A stretch of 64,000 nt of DNA from Archangium lansingense (GCF_026626635.1 NZ_JAPNKA010000001.1:7998001-8062000), one strand, 5' to 3'. Numbered from the stretch's first letter, positions 6,870 to 16,053 are shown. The notes: a model not told the origin generated them from the sequence alone. Translations and numbers: made by a program.

Positions 6870-9185
6870 ATGACGAAGAAGGGACTGCTGAGATCGAGGG
6901 ACTTCAGCTCGCTGTCGATCAAGGACCTGCTCGAGGCGCGTGAGGCGTACCACGTCCATCTCGCGCATCTGGACTCGGTGGTAGCGACGGCGATCGGGCG
7001 CTACCGGATCCGCCGGGAGGATTCGAACGCGGAGAATCCCGATGCCCAACCCGTCCGCAAGAGCTCAGCGCCCCGGACGCTCTCCAACACAGTGGTCCGG
7101 CACTGGTCCTGGCCGTGCGTGCTGGTGTTCGTGGATCAGTGGATGACCCCCGAGGAGCTCGCCCACCAGCCGGAGCAGTTTGTCCCCCCGCTGCTCTACT
7201 TGCCGGACGGTCGAGTCGTCCCCACCTGCGTCATCCTCGCCGAGCGACAGGAGCGGGCCCCGGCGCCACTCCAGACGCTCGCCTTCACCTCGGGGCTGGT
7301 CGGCGGAGGCTACCCGGCCCTCACGGACGTGCAGGGGCGCCAGCACGTAGGGACGTTCGGCTGCCTCGTCACGGATGGGGACTCCGTCCACGCCCTCACC
7401 AACCGGCACGTGGTGGGCGAGCCCGGCCGAGAGGTCCACACCCTCATCAAGGGCCAGCGCCACCGGGTGGGCCGCACCCAGGCCCGCCAGGTGGGCAAGC
7501 TCCCCTTCTCCGAGGTGTACCCGGGCTGGCCCGGGAGCCGGACCTATTCCAACCTCGACGCGGGCCTCGTGCGGCTCGATGACGTGAGCGGGTGGACGGC
7601 CCAGGTGTTCGGCATCGGCGAGCTCGGTCCCCTGGTGGACCTCAACTCCGACACGATCTCGTTGGATCTCATCGGCTGCTTCGTGCGCGGTTTCGGCAGC
7701 GCCTCGGGCCCGCTCGCGGGGGAGATCCACGGGCTCTTCTACCGCTACCAGTCCCTGGGCGGCTTCGACTACGTGGCGGACCTGCTGATCGGCCCCCGTC
7801 AGGGCGAGGGGCCCCTGCCCACGCGGCCCGGGGACTCGGGCTCCCTCTGGTTCTTCGAGCCGAAACAGCCCCCGGAGACGGAGGAAGCGCCCCCCACCAG
7901 CCTCCGGGCCCGGCAATGGCGTCCGCTCGCGCTCCAGTGGGGAGGCCACAAGCTGATGGCGCCGGGGGACGGAGACACCTTCTCCTTCGCGCTCGCCACC
8001 AGCCTGAGCTCCATCTGCCGCACGCTGGACGTCGAGCTCCTGCGCGACTGGGACATCGGGCTGAGCGAGTACTGGGGAAAGGTGGGCCATTACAAAGTGG
8101 GCATCACGGCCTGCGGGCTCGTGGCCAACCGGAAGCTCGCGCATCTGATGAAGGCCAACGCGGAGCGCATCGCAGTGGGGGACGACGCCATCGCCCGCGG
8201 CGAGCTGCCCCGCGCCGATACCCAGCACTTCGTCGCGCTCGCGGACGTGGCGGATCTGGTGTGGCGCACCACGCGCAAGCGGGACGCGGCCAACCACTTC
8301 GCCGACATGGATCAACCGGGCCAGGGACGGTTCGAGGGAAAAACACTGCTCGATCTGTGGCGGACGGACCCGTCCAGCCGCACGCCCGAGGTGTGGAGCG
8401 AGTTCTACGAGAGCATCGGCGAGAAGCAGAACGCCCATCGCGGCGCGCTGCCGTTCCGGGTCTGGCAGCTCTACGACGCGATGGTGGGCTTCCTCCGGGA
8501 GCAGAAGGTCTCCGAGTTCCTGTGCACCGCCGGCATCCTCGCCCACTACGTGGGGGATGCCTGTCAGCCCCTTCACGTCTCGTTCCTGCACCATGGCCGG
8601 CCCGGGCACCCCGAGGAGGAGGACGTCCACGCCGTCTACGAGACGAAGATGCTGGACCTGCGGGCGGCCGAGCTGATCGCGGGTGTGAACCAGCGCGTGA
8701 AGGGCACGCACGTCACGGACACGCTCCAGGGCGGAGCCGCGGCGGCGGACGCTGTCGTGCAGCTCATGCAGGCGACATTCGACACCCTCCCCCCCATGGA
8801 GGTGATTGATGCCTACAACGAGCAGGGCGGACGCCAGCGGATTCCGCATATGTGGGACGTGCTCGGGGAGCGCACGTGCGATTGCATGGCGAGGGGCGCG
8901 ATCTGCCTCGCCATGCTCTGGGAGAGCGCCTGGCGGGAGGGCGGCGGCACGAAGCTGGCGACCCAGCTGCTCGGGCCCGTGGACGCCGAGGCGCTGCTGG
9001 CCCTCTACAGCAACCCAGCCTTCATCCCCGTGAGCTGGCTCCGGGACATGGTGCTCGACCAGGAAGCACCCGCCGCCCGGGCTCCGGCGTCGCGCACGAG
9101 GACTCGCCGCAAGCAGCCCGCGACACGAGGCGGGGCGCGTGGAGGGCCGGCCCGGAAGGTGGCCCGACAGCCGCCACGGCGGTGA
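6870..9185 (+). CDS. Trypsin-like protease fused to a P1-nuclease/phospholipase C-type zinc domain
   Basis: This encodes 771 residues; the start at 6870 has AAGGAGG 9 nt upstream. There is no signal peptide. Residues ~15-50 form a distinctive helical module (SIKDLLEAREAYHVHLAHLD, VVATAIGRYRIR). Residues ~140-340 form a trypsin-like fold with the full triad: H180 (TNRHVV), D230 (NLDAGL) and S323 (GDSGS). Residues ~400-700 match the S1/P1 nuclease and zinc-phospholipase C superfamily. W402 and H407 sit in WGKVGH, with H476 in NHFAD. H559, D563 and H569 in AHYVGDACQPLH have the same spacing as H116, D120 and H126 of P1 nuclease. A later HAVYE fits the last ligand pair with Glu for Asp. The basic Arg/Lys tail may bind nucleic acid. 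A cytosolic effector in which the protease controls the second domain is inference. Confidence 0.8.
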   Translation: MTKKGLLRSRDFSSLSIKDLLEAREAYHVHLAHLDSVVATAIGRYRIRREDSNAENPDAQPVRKSSAPRTLSNTVVRHWSWPCVLVFVDQWMTPEELAHQPEQFVPPLLYLPDGRVVPTCVILAERQERAPAPLQTLAFTSGLVGGGYPALTDVQGRQHVGTFGCLVTDGDSVHALTNRHVVGEPGREVHTLIKGQRHRVGRTQARQVGKLPFSEVYPGWPGSRTYSNLDAGLVRLDDVSGWTAQVFGIGELGPLVDLNSDTISLDLIGCFVRGFGSASGPLAGEIHGLFYRYQSLGGFDYVADLLIGPRQGEGPLPTRPGDSGSLWFFEPKQPPETEEAPPTSLRARQWRPLALQWGGHKLMAPGDGDTFSFALATSLSSICRTLDVELLRDWDIGLSEYWGKVGHYKVGITACGLVANRKLAHLMKANAERIAVGDDAIARGELPRADTQHFVALADVADLVWRTTRKRDAANHFADMDQPGQGRFEGKTLLDLWRTDPSSRTPEVWSEFYESIGEKQNAHRGALPFRVWQLYDAMVGFLREQKVSEFLCTAGILAHYVGDACQPLHVSFLHHGRPGHPEEEDVHAVYETKMLDLRAAELIAGVNQRVKGTHVTDTLQGGAAAADAVVQLMQATFDTLPPMEVIDAYNEQGGRQRIPHMWDVLGERTCDCMARGAICLAMLWESAWREGGGTKLATQLLGPVDAEALLALYSNPAFIPVSWLRDMVLDQEAPAARAPASRTRTRRKQPATRGGARGGPARKVARQPPRR

Positions 9186-9191
9186 CTCAGC

Positions 9192-10331
9192 TCAGAGCAC
9201 GTCCAGTCCGGCCAACAGGGACTGGAGGGTCTCGACGCTGGCGCGCAGCTCCGCGCCGGAGAGCTGGGAGAGCTGCGTCTTGCGCGCCTTGCGCAGGAAG
9301 GCATCCAGCTGCGGCTCCCTCCCGTAGAGGGACTGGGCGCTGGCGGCGGCCTCGGCCAAGGCCCGCGCGGCTCCTGGGGGATCCGTGTTCAGCAACCCCA
9401 TGGACCGCTCCAGCCGTACCCCGCAGCCAGCCCAGACCTCGCGATCGTGAGCGATGAGCAACTGCCGCTGGTTCACGTGCGACAGCGAGCGCACGATGGT
9501 GTCCAGCTCCTCCACCACGGACAACACCTCCGGCTTGCTGGGGTTGTCCTGGATGGCCAGCCGCCCTGCCCGACCGCGCAGCTCGATGATGTGCCGCTTG
9601 TCCTGCGCGCGCAGGTGCTTGTACGCGGCGGTGCGCCCGAAGGCGTCCAGCTCCGTCTGGAGCTGCTGGGCGTTCCACTGCACGTCCTCGGGCTCGGCCT
9701 CGCGCACCTTGGTCAGCCGCGCCGAGACGATGCGCGACAGGTCCGCCACGATGGCCCGCACCATCACCGCCGCCTTCACCTCCGCCTCGTGGCCGGGCAC
9801 CACCTGCTGCCGCGTCACCGGCCCGAAGGCACTGGCGGACTCGAAGACGAGGTTGCCCATCTGCTCGCGGTAGCGCTCGCGCAGGCGCTGGATCTCCGCC
9901 AGCAGCGTCCACCGATCCGACACGACCGCGGGATTGCGCATCGTCTCGCCCAGCTGGGTGACGCCCTGCGCGAGCTGCTGCATCCACCCCAACAACAGCT
10001 CGGAGGCGTCCTTGGCCCGCCGGGCCTCCACACTGGCCGCCAGGGGCGTCGCGGCACCCGCGCCCCCCGCCGGCTTCGTCGCGAACTGCTCTCGCACGAC
10101 GTTGAGCAGCCCGTTGACGTCCATCACCGTGTCCCGGATGACGGGGGCCATCTCCTCCCAGAGGGACAGATCCGGGCTGTCCTCGACGTGGGCGGTCTCG
10201 TACTTCAACAGATCCAGGTCGCTCAGCCGGGTGATGGCCTGCGCCGCCGCGTCGTACACCAGACGCAGGCGCTCCGCGAAGGCGCGATCAGACAAGGACT
10301 GGAGGAGCTCTTCAAGCTTGGGGGGCAACAC
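9192..10331 (-). CDS. Unrecognised mostly helical cytosolic protein
   Basis: This encodes 379 residues with no signal peptide, membrane segment or catalytic motif that I recognise. The sequence is almost entirely predicted helix with heptad-like leucines (MLPPKLEELLQSLSDRAF... LLGWMQQLAQGVTQLGE... LQTELDAFGRTAAYKHL). A low-complexity Gly/Ala/Pro linker lies near residue 115. It ends 6 bp from the convergent protease-nuclease gene. It is divergent from the lipase, with 115 bp between the starts that must hold both promoters. Confidence 0.7.
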   Translation of the reverse strand: MLPPKLEELLQSLSDRAFAERLRLVYDAAAQAITRLSDLDLLKYETAHVEDSPDLSLWEEMAPVIRDTVMDVNGLLNVVREQFATKPAGGAGAATPLAASVEARRAKDASELLLGWMQQLAQGVTQLGETMRNPAVVSDRWTLLAEIQRLRERYREQMGNLVFESASAFGPVTRQQVVPGHEAEVKAAVMVRAIVADLSRIVSARLTKVREAEPEDVQWNAQQLQTELDAFGRTAAYKHLRAQDKRHIIELRGRAGRLAIQDNPSKPEVLSVVEELDTIVRSLSHVNQRQLLIAHDREVWAGCGVRLERSMGLLNTDPPGAARALAEAAASAQSLYGREPQLDAFLRKARKTQLSQLSGAELRASVETLQSLLAGLDVL

Positions 10332-10446
10332 GACGCGCCTACTCTATCGGTTCCCTTGCGCCGCGTCGCGAACTTCGCTTCCCCGAGCGTGGGGATCCGG
10401 GCATTTCCCTTGCGAGGGCCCCGTGCTGCCCTCTTACACTGACCGG

Positions 10447-11631
10447 ATGGCGAAGCACCGCGTGTACCTCATTCCCGGCTTCTTCGGTTTCACCCACATG
10501 GGAGAGAAGCCAGCCGAGCGGATCGTCTATTTCGGGCATGTCCGCGACGTGCTGCTGGAGGGCTTCCAGAAGCGCGGCCACACCGCCGAGGTGGAGCCCC
10601 TGACGGGACACCCCACGGCCAGCCTCGAGGTCCGGGCCAGGCTCCTCCTCCGGAGCATCGAGGAGAGCGCCGCGAACGATGACGCGGCCATCCACCTGGT
10701 CGGGCACTCCACCGGAGGTCTGGACGCGCGGGGCCTGGTATCCACCTGGATACCCCGGCAGGCGCCTCACCTGTTGGCGCGAGTGCGCTCGGTGGTGACG
10801 GTGGCCACGCCCCACCATGGCGCGCCCATGGCTCGCTTCTTCCTGGAGGATCGCCGGGGCGAGATGCTGCTGCGGCTGCTCTGGCTCTTCACCGTCTTCT
10901 CCCTGCGGCGGGGCCCGCGCCCGATGATGTTCCTGGCCTTCCGCCTGTTCTACGCGCTCAGCGAGACCGGCCATCAGCTCGGCTTCCAGGCCACGCTGCT
11001 CGACCAGGTGACCCGCCTGCTGGCTCACCTCTCGCCCACCGAGCAGGCCACGCTGGAGGAGTTCCTCGCCCAGGTGGGCAAGGACCAGTCGATCATCGGA
11101 GATCTCACGCCGGAGAAGCTGGTGGACTTCAACCGGAACAACCCAGACCGGGCAGGCGTGCGCTACGGCTCGGTCATCACCGGGGCACCGCCTCCGAGCC
11201 TCCTGGGGATGCTCCGGGCGATCACCGGCAAGAATGATCCCGGCATGGGAGACCTGGTGTCGCTCCGGATGCTGGATCCCGAGCCCGAGGTCATCTACGG
11301 CGCCTACTCCTTCCTCTACAAGAAGAGCGGTCCCAACTCGCGGGAGCTGGTGACGCCCGAGCCCTCCCCCACCCAGGACCGGCAGCTCCGGGATGTGTTC
11401 GAGGAGTACCGCTCGCGGAGCGATGGCGTCGTGCCCACGCGCACCCAGCTCTGGGGCGAGCTCATCACCGCCGTCATCGCCGACCACCTGGACGTGCTGG
11501 GCCACTACGACGATCCGCCCGAGCACGTGGGCTGGCTCAGATCCGGCTCGCACTTCCGGAGCCCCCAGTTCCAGGGACTGTGGGACCGGGTGCTCGACTT
11601 CATGGTGGACGGGAGCGAGGCACGCCCATGA
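10447..11631 (+). CDS. Lipase-like alpha/beta hydrolase
   Basis: This encodes 394 residues from the ATG at 10447 (YLIPGFFGF follows at once). It is an alpha/beta hydrolase with an N-terminal oxyanion-type turn and the nucleophile elbow VGHSTGGLDARG, in which S88 is the nucleophile. A following VVTVATPHHGAPMA resembles the bacterial triacylglycerol lipase/PGAP1-like group. The late segment RSDGVVPTRTQLW and IADHLDVLGHYDD could supply the acid and His. No signal peptide is visible, so it may act in the cytosol. Its stop overlaps the start of the CorA-like gene (ATGA), showing a shared transcript. Confidence 0.8.
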   Translation: MAKHRVYLIPGFFGFTHMGEKPAERIVYFGHVRDVLLEGFQKRGHTAEVEPLTGHPTASLEVRARLLLRSIEESAANDDAAIHLVGHSTGGLDARGLVSTWIPRQAPHLLARVRSVVTVATPHHGAPMARFFLEDRRGEMLLRLLWLFTVFSLRRGPRPMMFLAFRLFYALSETGHQLGFQATLLDQVTRLLAHLSPTEQATLEEFLAQVGKDQSIIGDLTPEKLVDFNRNNPDRAGVRYGSVITGAPPPSLLGMLRAITGKNDPGMGDLVSLRMLDPEPEVIYGAYSFLYKKSGPNSRELVTPEPSPTQDRQLRDVFEEYRSRSDGVVPTRTQLWGELITAVIADHLDVLGHYDDPPEHVGWLRSGSHFRSPQFQGLWDRVLDFMVDGSEARP

Positions 11632-12572
11632 TCCAGGTCGTCGTCATGAACGGAGGCAAGGCCCTCTTCGGCGGAGAGGACCTGCTCGGACTGCCCGGCG
11701 CCAAGTGGATCGACGTCCTCCATCCGACGGAGGAGGAGATGAAGAGGCTCGGGGAGCGCTACGGGCTGCACAAACTGGCCATCGAGGATGCCCTCCACGT
11801 GGATCAGCGGCCCAAGCTGGAGGAGTACCCGAACCACCAGTTCATCGTGCTCCAGGGCTTCACCTCCCAGGCGCACGACGTGTGCGAGCTGACGCTGCAC
11901 GAGCACCACTTCTTCCTGGGGCCGGACTGGCTCATCAGCGTCCACGAGCTGCCCTTCGAGGGACTGGAGCAGGTGCGGCAACGGGTGAGGGACGAGCCGC
12001 AGGCGACGATGGAGCGCGGGGTGGACTTCTTGCTGTACCTGCTGGCGGATGCGCTGGTGGACCGCAACTTCCCCGTCCTGGACCGCTTCAACGACGAGCT
12101 GGAGGACCTGGAGTCGGCGGTCTTCGAGAACCCCCAGCCGGAGCAGCTGCAGCGCATCTTCGAGCTGAAGCGGTCGCTGGTGTCGCTGCGCCGGGTGCTG
12201 TCGCCGCAGCGAGACGTGATGGGCTTCCTGGCCCGGAGGGGCATCCACAACATCCAGGAGCGCACGGCGCTGTACTTCCGCGACGTGTATGACCATCTGG
12301 TGCGGCTGTACGAGCAGATCGACGCGGGGCGCGACCTGGTGGGCAACGTGATGGACGGCTACCTGTCCATGATGGCCAACCGGACGAGCGAAATCAGCAA
12401 GCAGCTCACCATCATCGCGACCATCTTCCTGCCCCTGTCGTTCATCACGGGCTTTTTCGGACAGAACTTCGAGGTCCTCTCGCGGAGGGAGTTCCTCTGG
12501 GTGATGCTGGTGTCGGTGTTCGGGCTGCCCATCGCCCTGCTGTTCTGGTTCAAGCGCAATCGGTGGATCTGA
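11628..12572 (+). CDS. CorA-like divalent cation transporter with GQN in place of GMN
   Basis: This is a 314-residue CorA-family protein: a cytosolic alpha/beta funnel, a long stalk helix (residues ~200-255) and two C-terminal membrane helices. The family's signature loop between the helices is YGMN. Here it reads FFGQNFEVL, so the Met is replaced by Gln; ZntB-type members have GIN. That change may alter ion choice (Mg, Co, Ni or Zn). The short basic tail (FKRNRWI) is typical. It overlaps the lipase gene by 4 bp and is followed 20 bp later by another hydrolase with its own ribosome-binding site, so all three probably form one operon. Confidence 0.85.
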   Translation: MIQVVVMNGGKALFGGEDLLGLPGAKWIDVLHPTEEEMKRLGERYGLHKLAIEDALHVDQRPKLEEYPNHQFIVLQGFTSQAHDVCELTLHEHHFFLGPDWLISVHELPFEGLEQVRQRVRDEPQATMERGVDFLLYLLADALVDRNFPVLDRFNDELEDLESAVFENPQPEQLQRIFELKRSLVSLRRVLSPQRDVMGFLARRGIHNIQERTALYFRDVYDHLVRLYEQIDAGRDLVGNVMDGYLSMMANRTSEISKQLTIIATIFLPLSFITGFFGQNFEVLSRREFLWVMLVSVFGLPIALLFWFKRNRWI

Positions 12573-12592
12573 GACCTCTTGGAGGAGAGCCC

Positions 12593-13375
12593 ATGCTCAC
12601 CATCACCGTCGATGGCATTCCCCTGAACTACCGCGACGAAGGCCGAGGACTGGCCGTGCTGCTCTTCCACGCGTTCCCGCTGAGCGGGGAGGCCTTCGAG
12701 AAGCAGCTGAAAGCACTGTCGGGGCGCTACCGCTTCATCATCCCGGACATCCGAGGCTTCGGGCGGAGCGGGCTCGGCGAGGGCCCCACGGAGATGGCGC
12801 GCATTGCCCAGGACGCGCTGGCGCTGCTGGATGCGCTGAAGGTGGACTCGGCGGTGGTGGGCGGGGTGTCCATGGGCGGGTACGCCAGCATGGCGCTGCT
12901 GCGAGAGGACGCGGGGCGCGTGCGAGGGCTGGTGCTGGTGGACACCCAGGCCACGGCGGATGACGAGGCAGGACGTGCGCGGCGGGAGGCCTCGGCCCAG
13001 GAGGCGCTGCGCGAGGGACCCGAGGCCTCGGTGCGGGCCCTGGTGCCGAAGCTGGTCGCCGCGGGGCCGGACTCCGAGGTGGGGCGCGAGGTGGCAGCGT
13101 TGATGAGGACGGCCACTCCCGCGGGAATCGCGGCAGCGCAGCGGGGCATGGCGCTGCGGCCGGACAGCAAGGACATTCTCGCGCGCTACGCCGGGCCCGC
13201 GCTGGTGGTGGTGGGCGAGAAGGATCCGGTGACGCCGCTGGAGAAGGCGAAGCAGATGGCGGACCTCATCACCGGGGCTCGGCTGGAAGTGATTCCAGAC
13301 GCGGCCCACCTGCCCAACCAGGAGCAGCCGGAGAAGTTCAACGCGGTGCTCGACAGCTTCTTGTCGGGGCTGTAG
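12593..13375 (+). CDS. Alpha/beta hydrolase
   Basis: This encodes 260 residues; the start was chosen for GGAGGAGAG just upstream. It is a small cytosolic alpha/beta hydrolase with HAFPLSGEAF (HG-type oxyanion turn), the elbow GGVSMGGYAS (nucleophile Ser), an acid in GEKDPVTP and a late His in DAAHLPNQEQPE. This layout matches the 3-oxoadipate enol-lactonase/haloperoxidase-like hydrolases, but substrate is not predictable. It is probably in an operon with the lipase and CorA-like genes. Confidence 0.82.
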   Translation: MLTITVDGIPLNYRDEGRGLAVLLFHAFPLSGEAFEKQLKALSGRYRFIIPDIRGFGRSGLGEGPTEMARIAQDALALLDALKVDSAVVGGVSMGGYASMALLREDAGRVRGLVLVDTQATADDEAGRARREASAQEALREGPEASVRALVPKLVAAGPDSEVGREVAALMRTATPAGIAAAQRGMALRPDSKDILARYAGPALVVVGEKDPVTPLEKAKQMADLITGARLEVIPDAAHLPNQEQPEKFNAVLDSFLSGL

Positions 13376-13489
13376 CGCCAGCCCAGCGGGTTCGATTCCG
13401 GCCACGTCACCTCACCAAACCGTGACCTTTATCCAGGGAGCGAATGACCGCTGGCCCAGGTGCCTGGCCCCGGGCGCAGCCGGGAGTGC

Positions 13490-13885
13490 TCACTCGAGCG
13501 AGGGCAGACTCGAGCGGGGGCGGGCAACACCCACGAGCTTGAGCGCGAAGACACCGAGCACGGCCACGGCCTGGGCCGCGACGATCGCAATGCCAACGCC
13601 GGACATCCGGGAGCCATATGCCACGAGGAGGGCGCCGCTGCCGAGCACCCACGCGGCATCGACCGCGAGGTGTACCCGCGCGGCGCGCAGGGAGAGGGAC
13701 GGCTGAGCGGCCACCCATGCATTGAACCCGGCCCAGGGAATCAGGAACAGCCCCACACCGAATAGGAAGGCCTGGGGGATGGGCCAGCCGGCGAGTCTGG
13801 TGAGGGGCGCGGCCCAGAGGAGCAGCACGACGCCCATGGTGATGGCAGCAAGGGAATCAAGACGATAGACAAAGCGGTCCGACAT
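13490..13885 (-). CDS. Small integral membrane protein
   Basis: This encodes 131 residues from the ATG at 13885 (MSDRFVYRLDSLAAITMG); a longer upstream frame exists but would overlap the divergent promoter. Four hydrophobic helices are visible (LAAITMGVVLLLW, AFLFGVGLFLIPWAG, a middle helix in VLGSGALLVAYG, and GIAIVAAQAVAVLGVF). The tail is basic. I do not know the family. It is divergent from the MmyB-type regulator gene, so the regulator may control it. Confidence 0.65.
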   Translation of the reverse strand: MSDRFVYRLDSLAAITMGVVLLLWAAPLTRLAGWPIPQAFLFGVGLFLIPWAGFNAWVAAQPSLSLRAARVHLAVDAAWVLGSGALLVAYGSRMSGVGIAIVAAQAVAVLGVFALKLVGVARPRSSLPSLE

Positions 13886-14031
13886 GAGGGCCCATCCAGT
13901 GAGGGTGAGCCCCAGAGGCTCAACATTCCCGGGGCGCCCCGCAATGACCTCAGAGGGAAGTGCGTCGCCGCCCGTCATCGGGTACCAGCCAGGAGGGGCC
14001 CGTGGTGCGTGACGTCGATGACAGGAGACCG

Positions 14032-14817
14032 ATGGATTCCAGGCGCAGCACGGCGCGACGGAAGGCCGCGGCGGGCACTGGAGGCAGCGAGCTGGGCGCG
14101 CTGTTGAAGGACTGGCGCGCGCTGCGTGGCAAGAGCCAGCTCCACCTGGCGCTCGAGGCCGACGTCTCTCCCCGCCACCTGGCGTTCATCGAGTCGGGCC
14201 GGGCGACGCCCAGCCAGGACATGGTGCTGCGGCTGGCGGATGCGCTACTGCTCGGACTGAGGGAGCGCAACGTCCTGCTCGTGGCGGCCGGCCACGCACC
14301 CCAGTTCGGTGAAGGCACCTGGGACAGCGAGGAGCTGAAGGAGCTCCGTCAGGCGGCGGCGATGATGCTCAAAGCGCACGACCCCTACCCCGCCCTCGTG
14401 CTTGACGCGGCCTCGACAGTGCTCGACGCGAACCCCGGCGCGCTCGAGCTGATGGGAGAGAGGCGCGAAGCGCTCGGGCGAATCAACTTGATGGACCTGG
14501 TCTTCTCGCCCGGCCGGGTCCGCGCTGCCATTGGGAACTGGCATGAGGTGGCTGGCTTTCTGCTTCACCGGCTGCGGGAGAACGCCCGGCTGCGCGGCCC
14601 CCGCTCCGAGGTCGCGCGCGTGCTGGAGCGCGTGCTCACCTTCCCCGAAGCGCATCAACTGCCGCCCCTGCCTCGCAGCGCGGGGGCCGTACTGGTGCCG
14701 TTGACCTTCACCGTCGACGGCGTCACCACACGCTGGTTCACCACGGTCACCACCTTCGGAGCCCCTCTTCATGCGCTGGCCGAGGAAATCACCATCGAGC
14801 AATTCCATCCGCGCTGA
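14032..14817 (+). CDS. XRE-family regulator with MmyB-like ligand domain
   Basis: This encodes 261 residues from the ATG at 14032 (AGGAGA upstream; an earlier in-frame start is possible). Residues ~18-80 are an XRE helix-turn-helix (LGALLKDWRALRGKSQ, then HLAFIESGRATPSQD). The remainder follows the MmyB-like domain, a PAS-like fold thought to bind lipid or other small hydrophobic ligands: LVLDAASTVLDANPGA, INLMDLVFSP and FTTVTTFG. Regulators of this type usually act on a divergent gene, here the small membrane protein. Confidence 0.82.
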   Translation: MDSRRSTARRKAAAGTGGSELGALLKDWRALRGKSQLHLALEADVSPRHLAFIESGRATPSQDMVLRLADALLLGLRERNVLLVAAGHAPQFGEGTWDSEELKELRQAAAMMLKAHDPYPALVLDAASTVLDANPGALELMGERREALGRINLMDLVFSPGRVRAAIGNWHEVAGFLLHRLRENARLRGPRSEVARVLERVLTFPEAHQLPPLPRSAGAVLVPLTFTVDGVTTRWFTTVTTFGAPLHALAEEITIEQFHPR

Positions 14818-14875
14818 AGCCTGGGCCTTTTGACACGTCAATCTGCCCTGACACACAGGCAGGCGTAGCGCTGTG

Positions 14876-14911
14876 CACCCTCCACCCTGGGATGTTCCTG
14901 GGTGGAGGGTG
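14876..14911. terminator. Hairpin between convergent genes
   Basis: This is a perfect 12-bp inverted repeat (arms 14876-14887 and 14900-14911) with a 12-nt loop. It lies in the 166-bp gap between the stops of the regulator (plus) and the esterase (minus). It could stop transcription from both sides; no U-tract is present. Confidence 0.5.
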
Positions 14912-14983
14912 GTGGCCACGTCACGGTTTGAGTGGCTCGGTGTCTGGTATTGGAACCCCGGAGACGCGACGGTGTCGTGCAGC

Positions 14984-15991
14984 TCAGCCGGCGCGCCGCA
15001 GCCGCGCGAGCATCCCGTTGAGGTCCTGGGTGAAGATATGCTGCCGGAAGAAATGGCCGCCGGGCTCCTCGCGCCACTCGTGCGGAATACCGGCCCCAGC
15101 CAGCGCCGCCCGGAACTCACGCTGGCCGGCCAGCACCTGGGTTTCGTTGACGGTGTCGAACCAGTTGACCGGATCGGGCGACGTACCCGCGACCAGGAAG
15201 ATGCGCTTGTGACGGTAGCTCTCGATGCGCTGCATCGGGTTGTCGGCACTGACCCGCGCCTCGTCCCAGAACGGGGCGCCGTAGACCGTACCGCCGCCCA
15301 GCTCCACGGCCGAGGAGGAGGCGTTGGCCCAGTGCACGACCAGGCCGAAATCACGGCGCAGGCTGGCCGGGCCGGAGTGGGCGCTCACCGAGCAGAAGTG
15401 ACCGTAGTACTTGGCGGTGTACTTCAACGCGCCGAAGCCGCCCATGGAGAACCCGGCGACAGCGCGGCCGTTGTACTCGGCGAAGGTGCGGAAGTTCGCG
15501 TCGATCCAGGGCAGCAACTGGGCCATGTGGAAGGTCTCCCAGTTGCGCGCCCCGGTGTTGGTGCTGACCGGGTTCGAATACCAGCCCGTGGCGGCGTCCG
15601 GCATGACCACGATGAGTTCCCGGCCGGCGGTCAGGCCGATGATGTCGTGGTGCATGTGGAACGTCCGGAAGTCCTCCGCCCCGCCGTGGAGCAGATAGAG
15701 CACCGGGTAGCGCTTGCCGCTCGTGTGGTAGCCGTCCGGCAGCAGGACGTTGACGGCCGGATTCCAGGCAATGGCACTGGTGGCGAAGCGGTAGTACTGG
15801 AGCCGCCCGCCGTTCTCGTTACGCTCGACGATCCGCAACCCGTACCCGTCCCCCGCGGCGTTCGCCGTCGAGGGTGCGAGGAGAGTGCCGCCGAACGCGC
15901 TGGCGGCGGCGACTCCGGCGGTACCGGCGAGGAGACGACGACGGCTCAGCTTACGGTCTTCAATCTGAGAGGTGTCCATGGAGTTCTCCAA
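14984..15991 (-). CDS. Tat-exported esterase (antigen 85 / esterase D-like)
   Basis: This encodes 335 residues. The N-terminus is a Tat signal: SRRRLLAGTAGVAAASAFGG at ~16-35, followed by an Ala-rich cleavage region. The mature part is an esterase-type alpha/beta hydrolase: VLYLLHGGAEDFRTF oxyanion region, elbow VAGFSMGGFGALK with the nucleophile Ser, a later Asp, and His in HEWREEPGGHFF. This is the acyl-carbohydrate/mycolyl-type esterase family. The signal and sequence look actinobacterial in style, so transfer is possible but unproven. The product is exported folded to the periplasm or medium. Confidence 0.85.
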   Translation of the reverse strand: MENSMDTSQIEDRKLSRRRLLAGTAGVAAASAFGGTLLAPSTANAAGDGYGLRIVERNENGGRLQYYRFATSAIAWNPAVNVLLPDGYHTSGKRYPVLYLLHGGAEDFRTFHMHHDIIGLTAGRELIVVMPDAATGWYSNPVSTNTGARNWETFHMAQLLPWIDANFRTFAEYNGRAVAGFSMGGFGALKYTAKYYGHFCSVSAHSGPASLRRDFGLVVHWANASSSAVELGGGTVYGAPFWDEARVSADNPMQRIESYRHKRIFLVAGTSPDPVNWFDTVNETQVLAGQREFRAALAGAGIPHEWREEPGGHFFRQHIFTQDLNGMLARLRRAG

Positions 15992-16053
15992 CGGTCATCA
16001 CAAGGAGTAAGGCCCGAGAAGGGCCGTTGATGGGGATCACCCGAGAGGGGAAT

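Noticed and set aside
13389..13426. GGTTCGATTCC, like a tRNA T-arm, with a weakly similar inverted 38-bp segment at 14920-14957
   Set aside because: No acceptor, D or anticodon arm upstream (that sequence is coding), T-stem pairing is poor, and the two segments match at only 21 of 38 positions; not a tRNA or clear att site.
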